Assembly (NCBI GenBank): GCA_026182355.1
Contig: JAPFBL010000377.1
Coordinates: forward strand, 62,001-126,000
Direction: 5' to 3'
Source of the DNA: Hermatobates lingyangjiaoensis
Taxonomy: Eukaryota > Arthropoda > Insecta > Hemiptera > Hermatobatidae
Length of the DNA: 64,000 bases
Shown: positions 11,324 through 20,545 of the stretch, piece by piece
How positions within the stretch are numbered: position 1 is the first letter of the stretch
How the letters are laid out: every line of letters starts with the position of its first letter
The notes under the pieces: model-generated
What the model saw: the letters and a program-made list of their open reading frames with translations, nothing else
Database searches by the model: none
What the model was told of the DNA's origin: nothing
Translations under genes and position numbers: made by a program

Positions 11324-14191
11324 CTTCCGGGTCCAAGTCCTTAATCATATCCCTGTTCCGTCTTCTCGGGTTACTTTAAGAGCTTCAGAGGAGGCAATTA
11401 TCTGTCTTCTCAAAGCTCGCTCTCCTCCTGGCCTTAACTTGTACCGTTAATTTAATTATTTTTTTTTATTATTTTATTTTATTTTTTATTTAATTATTTA
11501 TTTTAAATTGTTTATTGCTTCATTTACTATTCTTCTCCTTCTGTTATTTTTATTTGCTTTTATTTGTTCTTTTTAGTTATTTTTCTCTCTGTAGTTAGTA
11601 GCTTACCTAGGGCGGCCGGCAGAGTGCGTGCGTGTTCGTTTGCATTCGGCCTACCACTCAGTTAGCTTCAGCTACTCAAAGGGACTACTTCTACCCGATG
11701 ACGACGACTGTCGAAATATCGTTGGTAATGTAATACTTAGTTTTTCTGTTTAAAAATGTATACTTCTGCCTATAAAAAAGATTTTAAATACAGACCGAAA
11801 CGTTGGCAATGAGAGATTAATTTGAACCTGAAGAACTGACCGAGTCGCGATAAACTATAGTTTTATATATATATACACTTTGAATTGAAATTGAAATCAG
11901 ACGGTCCAAACGGACAAATAATTAAAGATACAGCTAGAGAACACAAGAAAAAGGACGAACACTCACGAATCTCGATTATTTCGGCGTCTTGCCGTCTTCA
12001 GGAGAGTAGAAAGAAAGAAAATAAAATAAAATGAGAAAGAATGAAGGAACGGAAACGTAAATGCGTCCACTGGCCGATGTAAACTGGCGCGATACAATGA
12101 CACGCAGTGCAGCCACCTTACCAACGTGAACCAGTGTAGGCTGTGAGTTAAAAAAATTATAAAAGTGATATTTAAGTAAAAGGGAGGAGAAAAGTAAAAA
12201 AGAGAAAGGAAAGGAAAAAAACATAAAACTAACTAAAATTAAACGAGAAAAAAAAATAAAATAAAATAAAATAAATGAATAAATAAATAAAAATAAAATA
12301 AAAAATCATCTGATTAAATTTAGACCAGGGGAATTTCTTGCTCCCAATAACCAAATGAAGGCTTCCTCAGAAGCCCTTAGAGTGGTCTGGGTGTCATCAT
12401 TTGAGAGTTTTCTTAATATTTTAACCCTGAAGCAATCGTTGAAGGGAAGGTTATGGAGATTGGCGTGGGTGGCAACAGGCAGCTGCTTTCTTAATCTCAG
12501 TTTCTTCCTTAATCTCAGACCCCATCCATCATCCCCTTCTACTGATTTTATCCTACAGCTTTCCGAGTTTGTCCTCAAACACAATGCCTTCGTGTTTGAT
12601 GATACATACTATCTCCAAGTCAGAGGTACAGCAATGGGAACTAGTATGGCCCCATCTTTCGCATGTCTGTTCATGGCAAAGCTAGAACAGGCCTTTCTCA
12701 ATACCTGCTCTCTCTTGCCCCTTCTCTATACCCGTTACATAGATGACATCTTTTTTATATGGCCCCACGGGGAAGCCAATTTGACCTCTTTTATCAACTC
12801 ATTTGAACATTTTTCCCCCTCCATCTCATTCACTCACTCCGTTTCTGATAAAGCTATAACCTTTTTAGATGTTAATATCACCATAGACAAAGGTAGTTTG
12901 GTCACCTCCATATACACAAAGCCAACCAATCTCCAACAATATCTCCATTTCAGCAGTTGTCACCCGCCACACATTATGAAGTCTATTCCACGTTCCCTTT
13001 CACATCGTATCCATAGAATTTGTAGCAATATTCAGGACAAACGACACCAGATTAGTCAACTGAAAAATAAATTTCTTGAACGTGGCTACCCCCAACATCT
13101 TCTTGACAAGCGTATCATCCCGGCTGGAATCATTCATACACCTCGAAATAATTGCATTTCCGATAATAATAGCCCCTTCCTCACCACCACATACTTTCCC
13201 ACAATTAATAAGTTACGCTTAGTCATCAAGGAACTCTTCCCTCTCCTGTCATCCTCTCCGACCACTTCCAATATTTTCACCAAATCACCCCGGATTTCCT
13301 TTAGACGACCCCCCACTCTGGGCAATATCTTCTCCCATAGAAGTTTTAAACGCTCCAGGCCTGCACCTGACACTTTTGGCACAAAGCAATCTGGCAGAAG
13401 GAAATGCCTCACCTGTCCCATCATCAATCCTGACAGCCATTTCATTTCGACAGTGAACAACCATTCATACCCTCTCTCCTTTGCTAGTTCTTGCACTTCC
13501 AGCAATTGTGTTTATCGTCTGGACTGCACACAATGTGACTCATTCTACGTGGGCCTGACTTCCACGTCACTTAGCCTCCGTATGAATGGTCACAGGTCAT
13601 CCGTTGGTCAACGCAAGCAGCTGCCTGTTGCCACCCACGCCAATCTCCATAACCTTCCCTTCAACGATTGCTTCAGGGTTAAAATATTAAGAAAACTCTC
13701 AAATGATGACACCCAGACCACTCTAAGGGCTTCTGAGGAAGCCTTCATTTGGTTATTGGGAGCAAGAAATTCCCCTGGTCTAAATTTAATCAGATGATTT
13801 TTTATTTTATTTTTATTTTTATTTATTTATTCATTTATTTTATTTTATTTTTTTTTATTTTATTTTTTTTCACGTTTAATTTTAGTTAGTTTTATGTTTT
13901 TTTCCTTTCCTTTCTCTTTTTTACTTTTCTCCTCCCTTTTACTTAAATATCACTTTTATAATTTTTTTAACTCACAGCCTACACTGGTTCACGTTGGTAA
14001 GGTGGCTGCACTGCGCGTCATTGTATCGCGCCAGTTTACATCGGCCAGTGGACGCATTTACGTTTCCGTTCCTTCATTCTTTCTCCTTTTATTTTATTTT
14101 CTTTCTTTCTACTCTCCTGAAGACGGCAAGACGCCGAAATAATCGAGATTCGTGAGTGTTCGTCCTTTTTCTTGTGTTCTCTAGCTGTATC

Positions 14192-14235
<44 letters not shown>

Positions 14236-15101
14236 GAAATAACAATCAATGATCCAACCACGATATGAAATGAAAAAAAAAGACTAAGGTCTTTCAACCG
14301 TAACAAGCAGTCTTCATCAGAGTCAAAAACCCAACTGGGTTCGGTTTTTGAGTCTTGGATTTTTGACTCAGACAAAGACCGCTTGTTACGGTTGAAAGAT
14401 CTTAGTCTTTTTTTTCCCATTCCATTTTGTGGTTTGATCATTGAGTGTTATTTCACATGTTTATGTGAATTCTTGTATATATATATATATATATATATAT
14501 ACAGATGTATGTTTCCCTACTAGTATACACCGATGAGTACAAGTATATGCGCATAATGCAATGATGTATTTTGATATTTACTTAATAATATAATTCTAGT
14601 TGCACCTATTGTGTATGTATGTATTGTCAACACGTCAGTCGAAGTAGATTAATGAAGTTGAAAAAATTATGGTTACGATACTAAAAAGGTTGAATTATAG
14701 TATGGAATAAAATAGTTGTTAGACTTTAAAATCATAACTCTAAACAGATATCTTCAAAGAAAAAAATTAAACATTTACCTGAATAGTCAATGATATGTCT
14801 CCAGGATCACAGGTTGTAAGACTTCCAATAACAACTAGAATTTCTCGACTAGAATGGGAAGGCATGTTCTTTAAGGTAGATAAGGCCAGTTCTAGAGCAT
14901 TCTGGAGCGAGGGCTCACCATTACAAGTACTTTCTGAGCTGTACTGGGCCTTTAAAGCTTCAATGTGCTTTCTCGCTGTCCCGCTCAATTCAGACACCTT
15001 TGAATAAATATCATATTACTGTTTATACTATAGATATTTGTCTGTAACAGATTATGTTTGTTTAATATTTGGCTATGTTAATTATGCAAGTTTTTTTGTT
15101 A

Positions 15102-15143
<42 letters not shown>

Positions 15144-15611
15144 AATTGATAGCAGATTCTGCATTCACGATTTTCCTACTTATAGCTTCTATTTTTCTTA
15201 CAATTTTCTTTTGAGCTGGTGATAATTGCCAAAGCAAGCGCTCAGAGCAGGCAATTATCACCTGCTCAAAAGAAAACTATAAGAAAAATAGAAGCTATAA
15301 GTAGGAAAATCGTGAATGCAGAATCTGCTATCAAATTCAATAATACATGCTTGAAAGAGGACTTGCTGCAGAAATACACTCATACTCATATATATATAAA
15401 TGATCAAACCACAATAAGAAAATGGGAAAGCAAGACTAAGATCTTTCAACCGAAACAAGCGGTCTTCGTCAGAGTCAAAAACCCAACTGAGTTGGGTTTT
15501 TGACTCTGACGAAGACCGCTTGTTTCGGTTGAAAGATCTTAGTCTTGCTTTCCCATTTTCTTATTGTGGTTTGATCATTGATTGTTATTTCACGTGTTTA
15601 TGTGAAATCTT

Positions 15612-15654
<43 letters not shown>

Positions 15655-18600
15655 TGTTAAAATTTATGCAAATTTTAATTTTTGTCATTTTGCGAGTGAA
15701 TTTTTCTAACTTTCTAACTTTGACTTTCAACCTTCCCGGTAAGATATAAAGCAATTCACCAAGTGACTTATTCTCCATACCTATTTTTACAAATTCACAA
15801 TAAATAATAAATATTCTGTAGGATTCTAACGTTTCGGTCAGTTCTGACCATCATCAGGGAGTCTTTAGGGACTAAAAACAAGATTATAACTTAACTCAAA
15901 TGCAAATAAAAACTATCTAAATTGCTGAATATACTAACGCAATGAGAAATGGTTACATAAATTGAGTGTGAGTTTGACACAGGTTATGACAGGTTCTGGT
16001 ATTCATGGTTGTTATTAAGTGTGTAATACTCCCACTCAATTTATGTAAACATTTCTCATTGCGTTAGTATGTTCAACAATTTAGATAGTTTTTATTTGCA
16101 TTTGAGTTAAGTTATAATCTTGTCATTAGTCCCTAAAGACTCCCTGATGATAGTCAGAGCTGACCGAAACTTTGGAATCCTAAAAAATATTTATTATTTA
16201 TTGTGAATTTGTAAAAAAGCAATGAAAATAGATATGAAGAATAAATCATTTGGTGAATTGCTTTATATCTTACCGGAAAGGCTGAAAGCCAAAGTTAGAA
16301 AAATTCACTCGCAAAAGGACAAAAATAAAAATTGGCATAACTTTTAACAAAACATGTTTGAATGAAGGTCTGCTCCCAAAATACACAGATATATATATTG
16401 TTAGCTTATGCCCGACGTCTTCATTTGTTTCCCATATGCATGCTTATAAAATCACGCCCAATAATAATAAAAAATAATAATTTATAGTTTACAATACCCA
16501 CATTTATAGGATTTCTCCTACGGCTGCTCAAGGAGGAAAGTGTGTCTTCCTTTTTTTCAATTGGTATTTTAGTTACTCTTGAGCGATAATATCCGGTTTA
16601 TTTCTGAAATTTTGCCTCAATCGATTGCATTAGAGTTAGACTCTTTAACGAATACCTGGCATCGTTCAAACTCAGGAATGATGGCTCAATATCAATTACT
16701 ATGGACGGAAGGTCAAAACTTTCTCTCATACAAAAAACTTAAGTCACGAAAAAGTTATAAAATTGAAGATAAAGGGCGAAAAAATGTACGACATACCCGA
16801 AAGGCTAAAATACATTAATACATCAAAAGACCTAAACCAACAAGAAGCTTTAAGTCCGATTCAGTAATTGTAGTATAATTACAAAATACAGTAGCCCAGC
16901 TAAATATATGTTTGCCATTAAAATATATTCATTGTCTACCGTTTTAAAAATGACCTCAAATCAACTTTCAATTGAACCATTACATATAAATTGCCTGTCT
17001 CTCCACGTTGGTTAATTCACATGATTAATAGTCAATCATCATTCAGAATTAAGTTCTGAGTGTTGCACTGATGGTAACTTTTCGTATGGGAAAGTAGGAT
17101 TCTCAGCAGGTCATCACCATCTACAGAAATAGACTGCCTGATTGCAAGTGCGTACTTCAAGGTGAGATCTCACCAATAAATCAGAACATTCGGCATCTAC
17201 GATAGTCACAATGACTTGTATTTGGATTTAGCTGTAAATTCATTGCTACAAGAGTGGGAGTCAAAGTGTTATTCAAAAATGACATGTTTTGAGTTGAATA
17301 AGAGTCCGCTCACTTAAAGATATTCAATGCACTAATGTTAATGAACTAATTTCAGCTTTGAAAAACAAAAAAATAAAGGAAATATGCGGATTTACAAATA
17401 TTTTCAAATACAACACCTGTTTTATTTTAATAGTAAATAAAAATCATTCTTCTTAGCCAATTTATATACAATATTACAATTTATTTCCCGGTAACTCCTA
17501 AATATCTCAAACCATACATAAGTTAATTTTTTTTTTTTTAGACTACAATGTTATTTACATAAGGTACCTTCCAAAAGGTTGCCTCCTCAAGTGGTCCTCC
17601 TTTAGCAACAAGAGATAGTTGGGGACTTTAAGCCCTTATCATTGGGTGATTATATTCAAACCTGAAGTCAGCCAGAGTTGGGCAGAAAAAAATTATGAAG
17701 TTGGAGTCGAATATTTTGAAATGCTCCCTGTTTGAGACTTTAGTTTATGTATACATAGATACTCTTTAATGAGTTTAAAATCGATCCAAATGGGCAACAA
17801 CATTTGAATTAACTATTCACCATGAATAGGATTATACACTCTAAAATTTTCGGTTTATTCGTCATGAGGAGGAAGAGAATAGGGCAGACAGCGCACCGAC
17901 CAAACGAAGTGAACAAGCACTTCACTCCCAATCATCATACTCTCCTCTCACACAATTAACTTAACAATCAATCAGAACTACTACGAATAAGACATCGAAG
18001 TTGTTATCTCCAGGCTTGAACCTTGGGTGTCAATCATAATTCATTTTCTGCTCTTTCGCTCCCACCATCCTTAAATTGACCCAGCCCAACTAAACTGGAA
18101 CATTGTGGCGTCCTCACATTGTGCTTTCAGACGAGTTAAAATCTCTGAGGGTTCAACCCCTTCAGTTATAAAAAGTTTATAATAATGCTTTATGTAACTG
18201 ATGGGAAACCTAATACTCATTCAAGACTGTACTGAGGACAAAATTACTTTCCGACCTTAAAGCTTCTACTCCATAGTCTGGTTCTGAACTGTTTCCTAAG
18301 TACATAAGCAAAATTGCGGCTTATATTTGAATAACGAGTTGAACACTCGCAGTTCAACAGAAAGGAATGATTTTTCTCAAGAAAGTTCCTACACAGTTAT
18401 TAATCTTTACATCTGATTAGTAAAATAGAATCTCAGTAAAATAAAGCTCAAAGTGGGTTACACTACTTTGTACCAAAAAGATTATGTACCAATAATTCGT
18501 TAAGATCAATATTCAATTAAAGTGTGTTACCTTTTCAGCCCTTTTATTCCGAGTTATAATAAATCCAAGTTGACTTAAAGGACTTTCATAGAGATACTCA

Positions 18601-19843
18601 TTGATAAATTCATTAATTAGCTGCAATAAAAAATAATGTATATAAGACTAAATATAAAATTGTTTACCTTTCCTAATAAATAGTTAGTTACATTCAATAA
18701 AATTCTAGGTCATCCTATATTTTTTTAATTTCAAGCCTTATTTTTAAATATAAAATAAAATATAAGACTAAATATAAAACTGTTTACCTTTCCCAATAAA
18801 TAGTTAGTCACATTCAATAAAATTCTAGTTTATCCTATATTTTTTTAATTTCATTTATTTTTAAATATAAAATAAAATATAAGACTAAATATAAAATTGT
18901 TTACCTTTCCCAATAAATAGTTAGCCATATTAAAAAAAAACTCTAGGCCATCCTATATTTTTTGATATAATTTATTTCATCTGGATACTCAATATCTAAA
19001 TAAAACCTTGAAAATGCATAACCATAAATCTGTTTTTGGTAGCCCTGTTTTTTAATATATAAGGTTAAAAAAATAATAATTTCCAAAGAACAAAAACTGG
19101 AAAAATTTATCCTTGTGATATTGACAATCTAAAGTAGAAACTGAAATAATCTAGTTTAGGTTTTAATCATTTGGACATGTTTTAGACGAATTTGAAAAGG
19201 TTACTGATATAACACCATTAATCATAGTAAAAGAACTTGTTTATTTTTTCTTTAAGCCCACGTAAGCCCAAATTCTCAATTTGTTCAAACTATCACAAAA
19301 TAAAATTCTAACTCACTTTGAAACTAATAATTACTAAACTAAATATAAGCTCAATTTAGTTTCCGATGAAGTAACAAAATAAATAAAAATACATTTATCT
19401 TCACTAATTATAGGACAGTAATAAAATTCGAAATAATTGTTTTCAAATTTTATAGTTTGAAAGCTATAAGGAAACCTTTAAAACACAAAGTTGACGTGTA
19501 GGTTTTAAATCTTGATCTTGCATTGCTTCGGAAGCATCAAGAATTACGTAAAGGTGCCTCATCATTCCTAATTTATTTTGCCCTTTCTTTTCCATTTGTG
19601 CTTTTCGCTTAGCTTTCTGAATAATTTCAGCAACCGATGCTTCAAGATTGCCTTCATCATCTTCTTTAATCGCTTCCCTAAAATGTATTGATTTATGTTA
19701 AAAATGTAAGTATCAAATAGTTTAACTACGAATTAGATATTAAGGTTCTGAAAAAATAGAACTAGTAAAACAGAAATTTACCAAGTTTTTTCATATCCTT
19801 TCTCCCATCGATATTCCTTCAAATCTGATTCTTCTGTTGCCAT
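6078..19843 (-). CDS. GTF2H2: TFIIH core subunit p44 (GTF2H2/SSL1), complete, 7 exons
   Basis: This subunit of the TFIIH core works in transcription initiation and nucleotide excision repair in the nucleus, where p44 binds and stimulates the XPD helicase. Exons on the minus strand are 19782-19843, 19476-19677, 18531-18620, 14779-14997, 9963-10222, 6868-7114 and 6078-6206. All junctions have GT/AG and phases that fit. The 1209 nt encode 402 aa plus stop, against about 395 in human. Domains in order: N-terminal WEKGYEKTW block, von Willebrand A domain (about residues 60-240, starting [12 protein letters not shown]), then a zinc region with CPQC and [20 protein letters not shown], and a C-terminal C4-type RING with CEIC, CLDCD and CPGC. 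Every block matches the family in order. The introns, not the exons, carry the PLE insertions. Confidence 0.95.
6207..6867 (-). other. GTF2H2 intron 6
   Basis: About 660 bases of AT-rich intron with no repeat or motif recognised. Confidence 0.6.
6868..7114 (-). CDS. GTF2H2: GTF2H2 exon 6
   Basis: Encodes the zinc-binding block [17 protein letters not shown], then [20 protein letters not shown], and the start of the RING (CYSC). Donor GTAAGT after a Tyr codon. Confidence 0.95.
7115..9962 (-). other. GTF2H2 intron 5
   Basis: A 2.8-kb intron. The only item recognised is a hAT-like end at 8571. The open frame on the minus strand at 7724-8020 has no family resemblance and is probably chance or a decayed element. 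Confidence 0.5.
8571..8614 (+). mobile_element. possible hAT transposon end
   Basis: Begins CAGGGGTGCTCA and continues with a GATC-rich block (TCGATCAC, CAGTCGATCACC). This looks like hAT terminal repeats of the CAGGGGTGCCCA type. I did not find the matching opposite end, so this is a partial or decayed copy at best. Confidence 0.35.
9963..10222 (-). CDS. GTF2H2: GTF2H2 exon 5
   Basis: Encodes the end of the vWA domain ([19 protein letters not shown], then GGSY) and the linker with MGFPHH. It ends with TG of a split Cys codon before GTAAGT. Confidence 0.95.
10831..10892. repeat. (CT)13-(AT)18 microsatellite
   Basis: A perfect CT run (10831-10856) joins a perfect AT run (10857-10892). The AT part borders a PLE terminal fragment, like most (TA)n tracts in the window. 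Confidence 0.95.
10893..11052 (+). mobile_element. PLE terminal fragment with hammerhead-like hairpin
   Basis: A 160-bp piece between two (AT)n tracts. It carries CTGAAGA, C, a GGA/TCC stem and GAAAA at 10973-10994. The same family recurs at 48380-48620. It has no coding capacity. Confidence 0.6.
10973..10994 (+). ncRNA. hammerhead-like motif (family D)
   Basis: CTGAAGA, one extra base C, stem GGA/TCC with loop TCA, then GAAA followed by ATTT and GAG. Upstream CTC can pair with downstream GAG as stem I, and AATT could act as a minimal self-complementary stem III with cleavage after TTT. The extra base before stem II departs from the textbook core. Confidence 0.45.
11079..11209. repeat. PLE family-A palindrome
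   Basis: A 131-bp palindrome centred near 11144, between (AT)n tracts. Each arm runs from GATCAAACCACAAT through AAGACTAAGATCTTTCAACC to AAGCGGTCTT. The centre has lost the CTGACGA box, so neither arm has a full hairpin core. After the right arm the family-A leader with its TTTCAC/GTGAAA hairpin follows, then (TA)n. Confidence 0.85.
11247..11322. repeat. double (TA)n tract
   Basis: Two long TA runs separated only by TCCGGAAA. They border PLE fragments on both sides. Confidence 0.9.
11331..11450 (+). pseudogene. PLE endonuclease C-terminal fragment
   Basis: The last 39 codons of a PLE ORF, reading VQVLNHIP, then [15 protein letters not shown], then PPGLNLYR and TAA (11448-11450). The block RASEEA...GLNL matches the C-termini of the PLEs at 11919-14194 and 59226-60388. 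T-rich 3' UTR and a variant hairpin (11696) follow. Confidence 0.75.
11696..11721 (+). ncRNA. hammerhead-like motif, variant box
   Basis: CGATGA instead of CTGATGA, then C, stem GAC/GTC with loop GACT, then GAAATATCG. It is the 3' hairpin of the PLE fragment ending at 11450. A variant without the T lies near 50638. Confidence 0.35.
11758..11866 (+). repeat. family-I PLE terminal fragment
   Basis: Shares the words CCGAAACGTTGGCAATGAGA and CCTGAAGAACTGACCGAGTC with fragments at 47470-47690 (plus), 28205-28345 and 30145-30250 (minus). It ends in a TATATATA tract. Confidence 0.7.
11979..12001 (-). ncRNA. hammerhead-like motif (family E), inverted arm
   Basis: On the minus strand CTGAAGA, C, stem GGC/GCC with loop AAGAC, then GAAA. 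It is the mirror of 14117-14139 at the other end of the fold-back PLE. Confidence 0.45.
12488..13797 (+). CDS. PLE reverse transcriptase (partial) and GIY-YIG endonuclease
   Basis: Open without a stop to the TGA after NLIR. The RT part starts inside the palm: [20 protein letters not shown] (motif B), [10 protein letters not shown] (motif C, catalytic YIDD), FLDVNI (D) and IYTKPT with the thumb after it. The endonuclease follows near 13500: [20 protein letters not shown] is the GIY-YIG core, with R and H (LRMNGHRSS) and the conserved C-terminal [11 protein letters not shown]. The fingers and motif A are absent, so it cannot be active alone. The reading frame also runs backward into the inverted arm to 12355, but that part is antisense sequence and not protein. 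Confidence 0.85.
14117..14139 (+). ncRNA. hammerhead-like motif (family E)
   Basis: CTGAAGA, C, stem GGC/GCC, GAAA, then a stretch ending GTGAG. Upstream CTC can pair with GAG. The base at the expected cleavage site would be G in one alignment, which normal hammerheads do not tolerate, so activity is uncertain. Confidence 0.45.
14198..14231. repeat. (TA)n tract at PLE border
   Basis: A perfect TA run directly after the 3' end of the PLE and directly before the next palindrome. Confidence 0.95.
14250..14441. repeat. PLE family-A palindrome, imperfect
   Basis: Arms 14250-14330 and 14359-14441 each carry the family-A terminus. The left arm keeps an intact hairpin on the minus strand; the right arm has a damaged box. 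TA tracts flank the unit (14198-14231 and 14475-14501). Confidence 0.8.
14292..14320 (-). ncRNA. hammerhead-like motif (family A)
   Basis: On the minus strand a canonical CTGATGA, then A, stem GACTG with CGGTT (one mismatch), loop CTTGTTA, GAAAG. It has the full box but an imperfect stem II. Confidence 0.5.
14779..14997 (-). CDS. GTF2H2: GTF2H2 exon 4
   Basis: A 73-codon exon in phase 0, from [15 protein letters not shown] to [15 protein letters not shown], the core of the vWA domain. It matches the human segment containing GEPSL, HTSRE and LTTCDP. Acceptor TTCAAAG, donor GTAAAT. Confidence 0.95.
15104..15139. repeat. (TA)n tract
   Basis: A perfect TA run bordering an inverted PLE N-terminal fragment. 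Confidence 0.95.
15140..15346. repeat. inverted repeat of a PLE N-terminal fragment
   Basis: Arms 15140-15230 and 15252-15346 are near-perfect inverted copies. The right arm reads [19 protein letters not shown], then [15 protein letters not shown], which resembles the PLE N-terminal F-N-N-x-C-L-x-x-x-L-L block. So the start of an ORF, not its end, is folded back here. The protein reading then runs out near a short TATATATA. Confidence 0.7.
15444..15472 (-). ncRNA. hammerhead-like motif (family A)
   Basis: Minus-strand CTGACGA, A, stem GACCG/CGGTT, GAAAG. GACT before and AGTC after can form stem I, with AG/CT as a two-base stem III and a CTT cleavage triplet. Confidence 0.5.
15506..15534 (+). 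ncRNA. hammerhead-like motif (family A)
   Basis: Plus-strand partner of 15444-15472 in the same palindrome, identical in sequence. Confidence 0.5.
15612..15654. repeat. (TA)n-(GT)n microsatellite
   Basis: A TA run passes directly into a GT run of about 11 units. Confidence 0.9.
15831..15857 (-). ncRNA. hammerhead-like motif (family B)
   Basis: Minus-strand CTGATGA, T, stem GGTCA/TGACC with loop GAAC, then GAAACGTT. ACGT after GAA is self-complementary, as in minimal hammerheads that pair as dimers. Stem I pairing is poor. Confidence 0.5.
16144..16170 (+). ncRNA. hammerhead-like motif (family B)
   Basis: CTGATGA, T, stem with one changed base, GAAAC. Partner of 15831-15857; the stem change suggests that this arm is decaying. 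Confidence 0.45.
16400..16475 (+). mobile_element. possible LINE 3' tail
   Basis: A short stretch ends AAAATCACGCCC followed by (AAT)n-like sequence. Nearly the same end (ATAATCACGCTC then AATAATAAT) closes the decayed RTE-like LINE at 25712, so this is probably a 3'-end fragment of the same family. Confidence 0.4.
18531..18620 (-). CDS. GTF2H2: GTF2H2 exon 3
   Basis: A 30-codon exon in phase 0 at both ends encoding the next vWA helix and strand (LINEFINEY, then [13 protein letters not shown]). Acceptor TTGCAG, donor GTAACA. Confidence 0.9.
18641..18962. repeat. three tandem copies of a 117-120 bp unit
   Basis: Units start at 18641, 18761 and 18878, each beginning TATAAGACTAAATATAAAA. They sit just upstream (in gene direction) of GTF2H2 exon 3, inside intron 2. 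Each unit holds a word that on the minus strand looks like a splice donor (GGTAAAC), but no exon accompanies it. Confidence 0.9.
19476..19677 (-). CDS. GTF2H2: GTF2H2 exon 2
   Basis: Encodes the acidic linker after [11 protein letters not shown] and the start of the vWA domain ([17 protein letters not shown], then DQDLKP). The donor lies after LKAAG-type sequence at 19476 and uses GTTTCC, a weaker site than the others. Confidence 0.9.
19782..19843 (-). CDS. GTF2H2: GTF2H2 exon 1
   Basis: Starts at ATG (19841-19843) and encodes [19 protein letters not shown] plus the start of TW. It ends TG before a GTAAAT donor; the codon is completed by the first G of exon 2. The first ATG in this frame was chosen because the protein then has the family's usual length. 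Confidence 0.9.
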
Positions 19844-20545
19844 AACTGAACTATTCAGACCTTAAATAATACCAATAACAAACCCTCACTGACTCTAACC
19901 TTCCTGGGAAGGTTTTCAAACAGCCAGGGCCTGAAATGATAGGCAGTTCTACCTGACTGATCAAAAATCTCTAAACCCGAACAGTGTGTCCCGATTTAGA
20001 ATAATCATGAAATGAATATATATCGTTTATCATAAGACTGCACTCTTATGTTTCATCGAACTCAGAAAAGAAATTAATAGTAAACTTTAATAAGTTTTAT
20101 ATAAATATCATACATATCACTCTCACAGACTCAAGTTTAATGACTGTTTCTATGTACAAAATTCTTAAACAGGTCACAGCTATGTTTAAGAATTAAACAT
20201 TGCTGTGTTTATACATAGCTTTATCTTCTTAATATTGTAAAGAAGACCAAAGTTACTTTGAGAACTTACGAAGAGGCTCCTATCAATCTCCTTGGTGTCA
20301 GAATAACTCTTGAACTCAATCTCAAACATTATTTAATTTTTGTTTATTATAAGTAAAGTATAGGAACATGAAAAAATTTGACCTTGAATTTTGACGGATT
20401 TACATGTTTTGAGGTCCCCAAAGTCCTTTTATGACCTCAAGGACAAGAATTCTACAATAGGTATATTAGAGTTACAGCAGGATGTTCCATGTTATCATAA
20501 TATCTAAGAGAAAAACTCAATAGAATTTGACTTTTTAATTTACCT
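19844..20545 (-). promoter_or_regulatory. upstream region of GTF2H2
   Basis: The 700 bases upstream of the GTF2H2 ATG must contain its promoter. I see no clear TATA box or known element at a convincing distance. Confidence 0.3.

Larger units (their letters stand above)
11919..14194 (+). mobile_element. fold-back PLE with inverted 3'-end copy
   Basis: The right end (13614-14194) is the 3' end of a PLE: end of the GIY-YIG domain, T-rich 3' UTR and hairpin. The left end (11919-12487) is the same segment inverted, about 570 bp, nearly identical. Between them (12488-13613) lies a 5'-truncated body with RT and endonuclease. (TA)n tracts lie on both sides (about 11862-11875 and 14198-14231). The inverted copy carries the same 82-codon chance frame on the opposite strand with one change, so the arms are recent copies of each other. 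Inverted partial copies are known from Penelope elements in Drosophila. Confidence 0.85.
15402..15576. repeat. perfect 175-bp PLE family-A palindrome
   Basis: Two arms of 86 bp with a 3-base centre, with no mismatch that I can see. Both arms carry the rare word CGAAACAAGC where other family-A copies have CGTAACAAGC. Each arm holds one hammerhead-like motif, facing opposite ways. The leader hairpin and a (TA)n-(GT)n tract follow. Confidence 0.92.
15656..16347. repeat. large inverted repeat of a PLE terminus (family B)
   Basis: Arms of about 320 bp (15656-15972 and 16023-16347) around a spacer of about 50 bp. Each arm carries a hammerhead-like motif (15831-15857 minus, 16144-16170 plus). Just after the right arm, 16340-16390 encodes the N-terminal [12 protein letters not shown] block, so the order is terminus, hairpin, ORF start, as in tandem PLE copies. 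Confidence 0.85.
14998..18530 (-). other. GTF2H2 intron 3
   Basis: A 3.5-kb intron. The left half (15104-16475) is packed with PLE palindromes listed separately. From about 16480 to 18530 I see no repeat, motif or exon. Confidence 0.6.
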
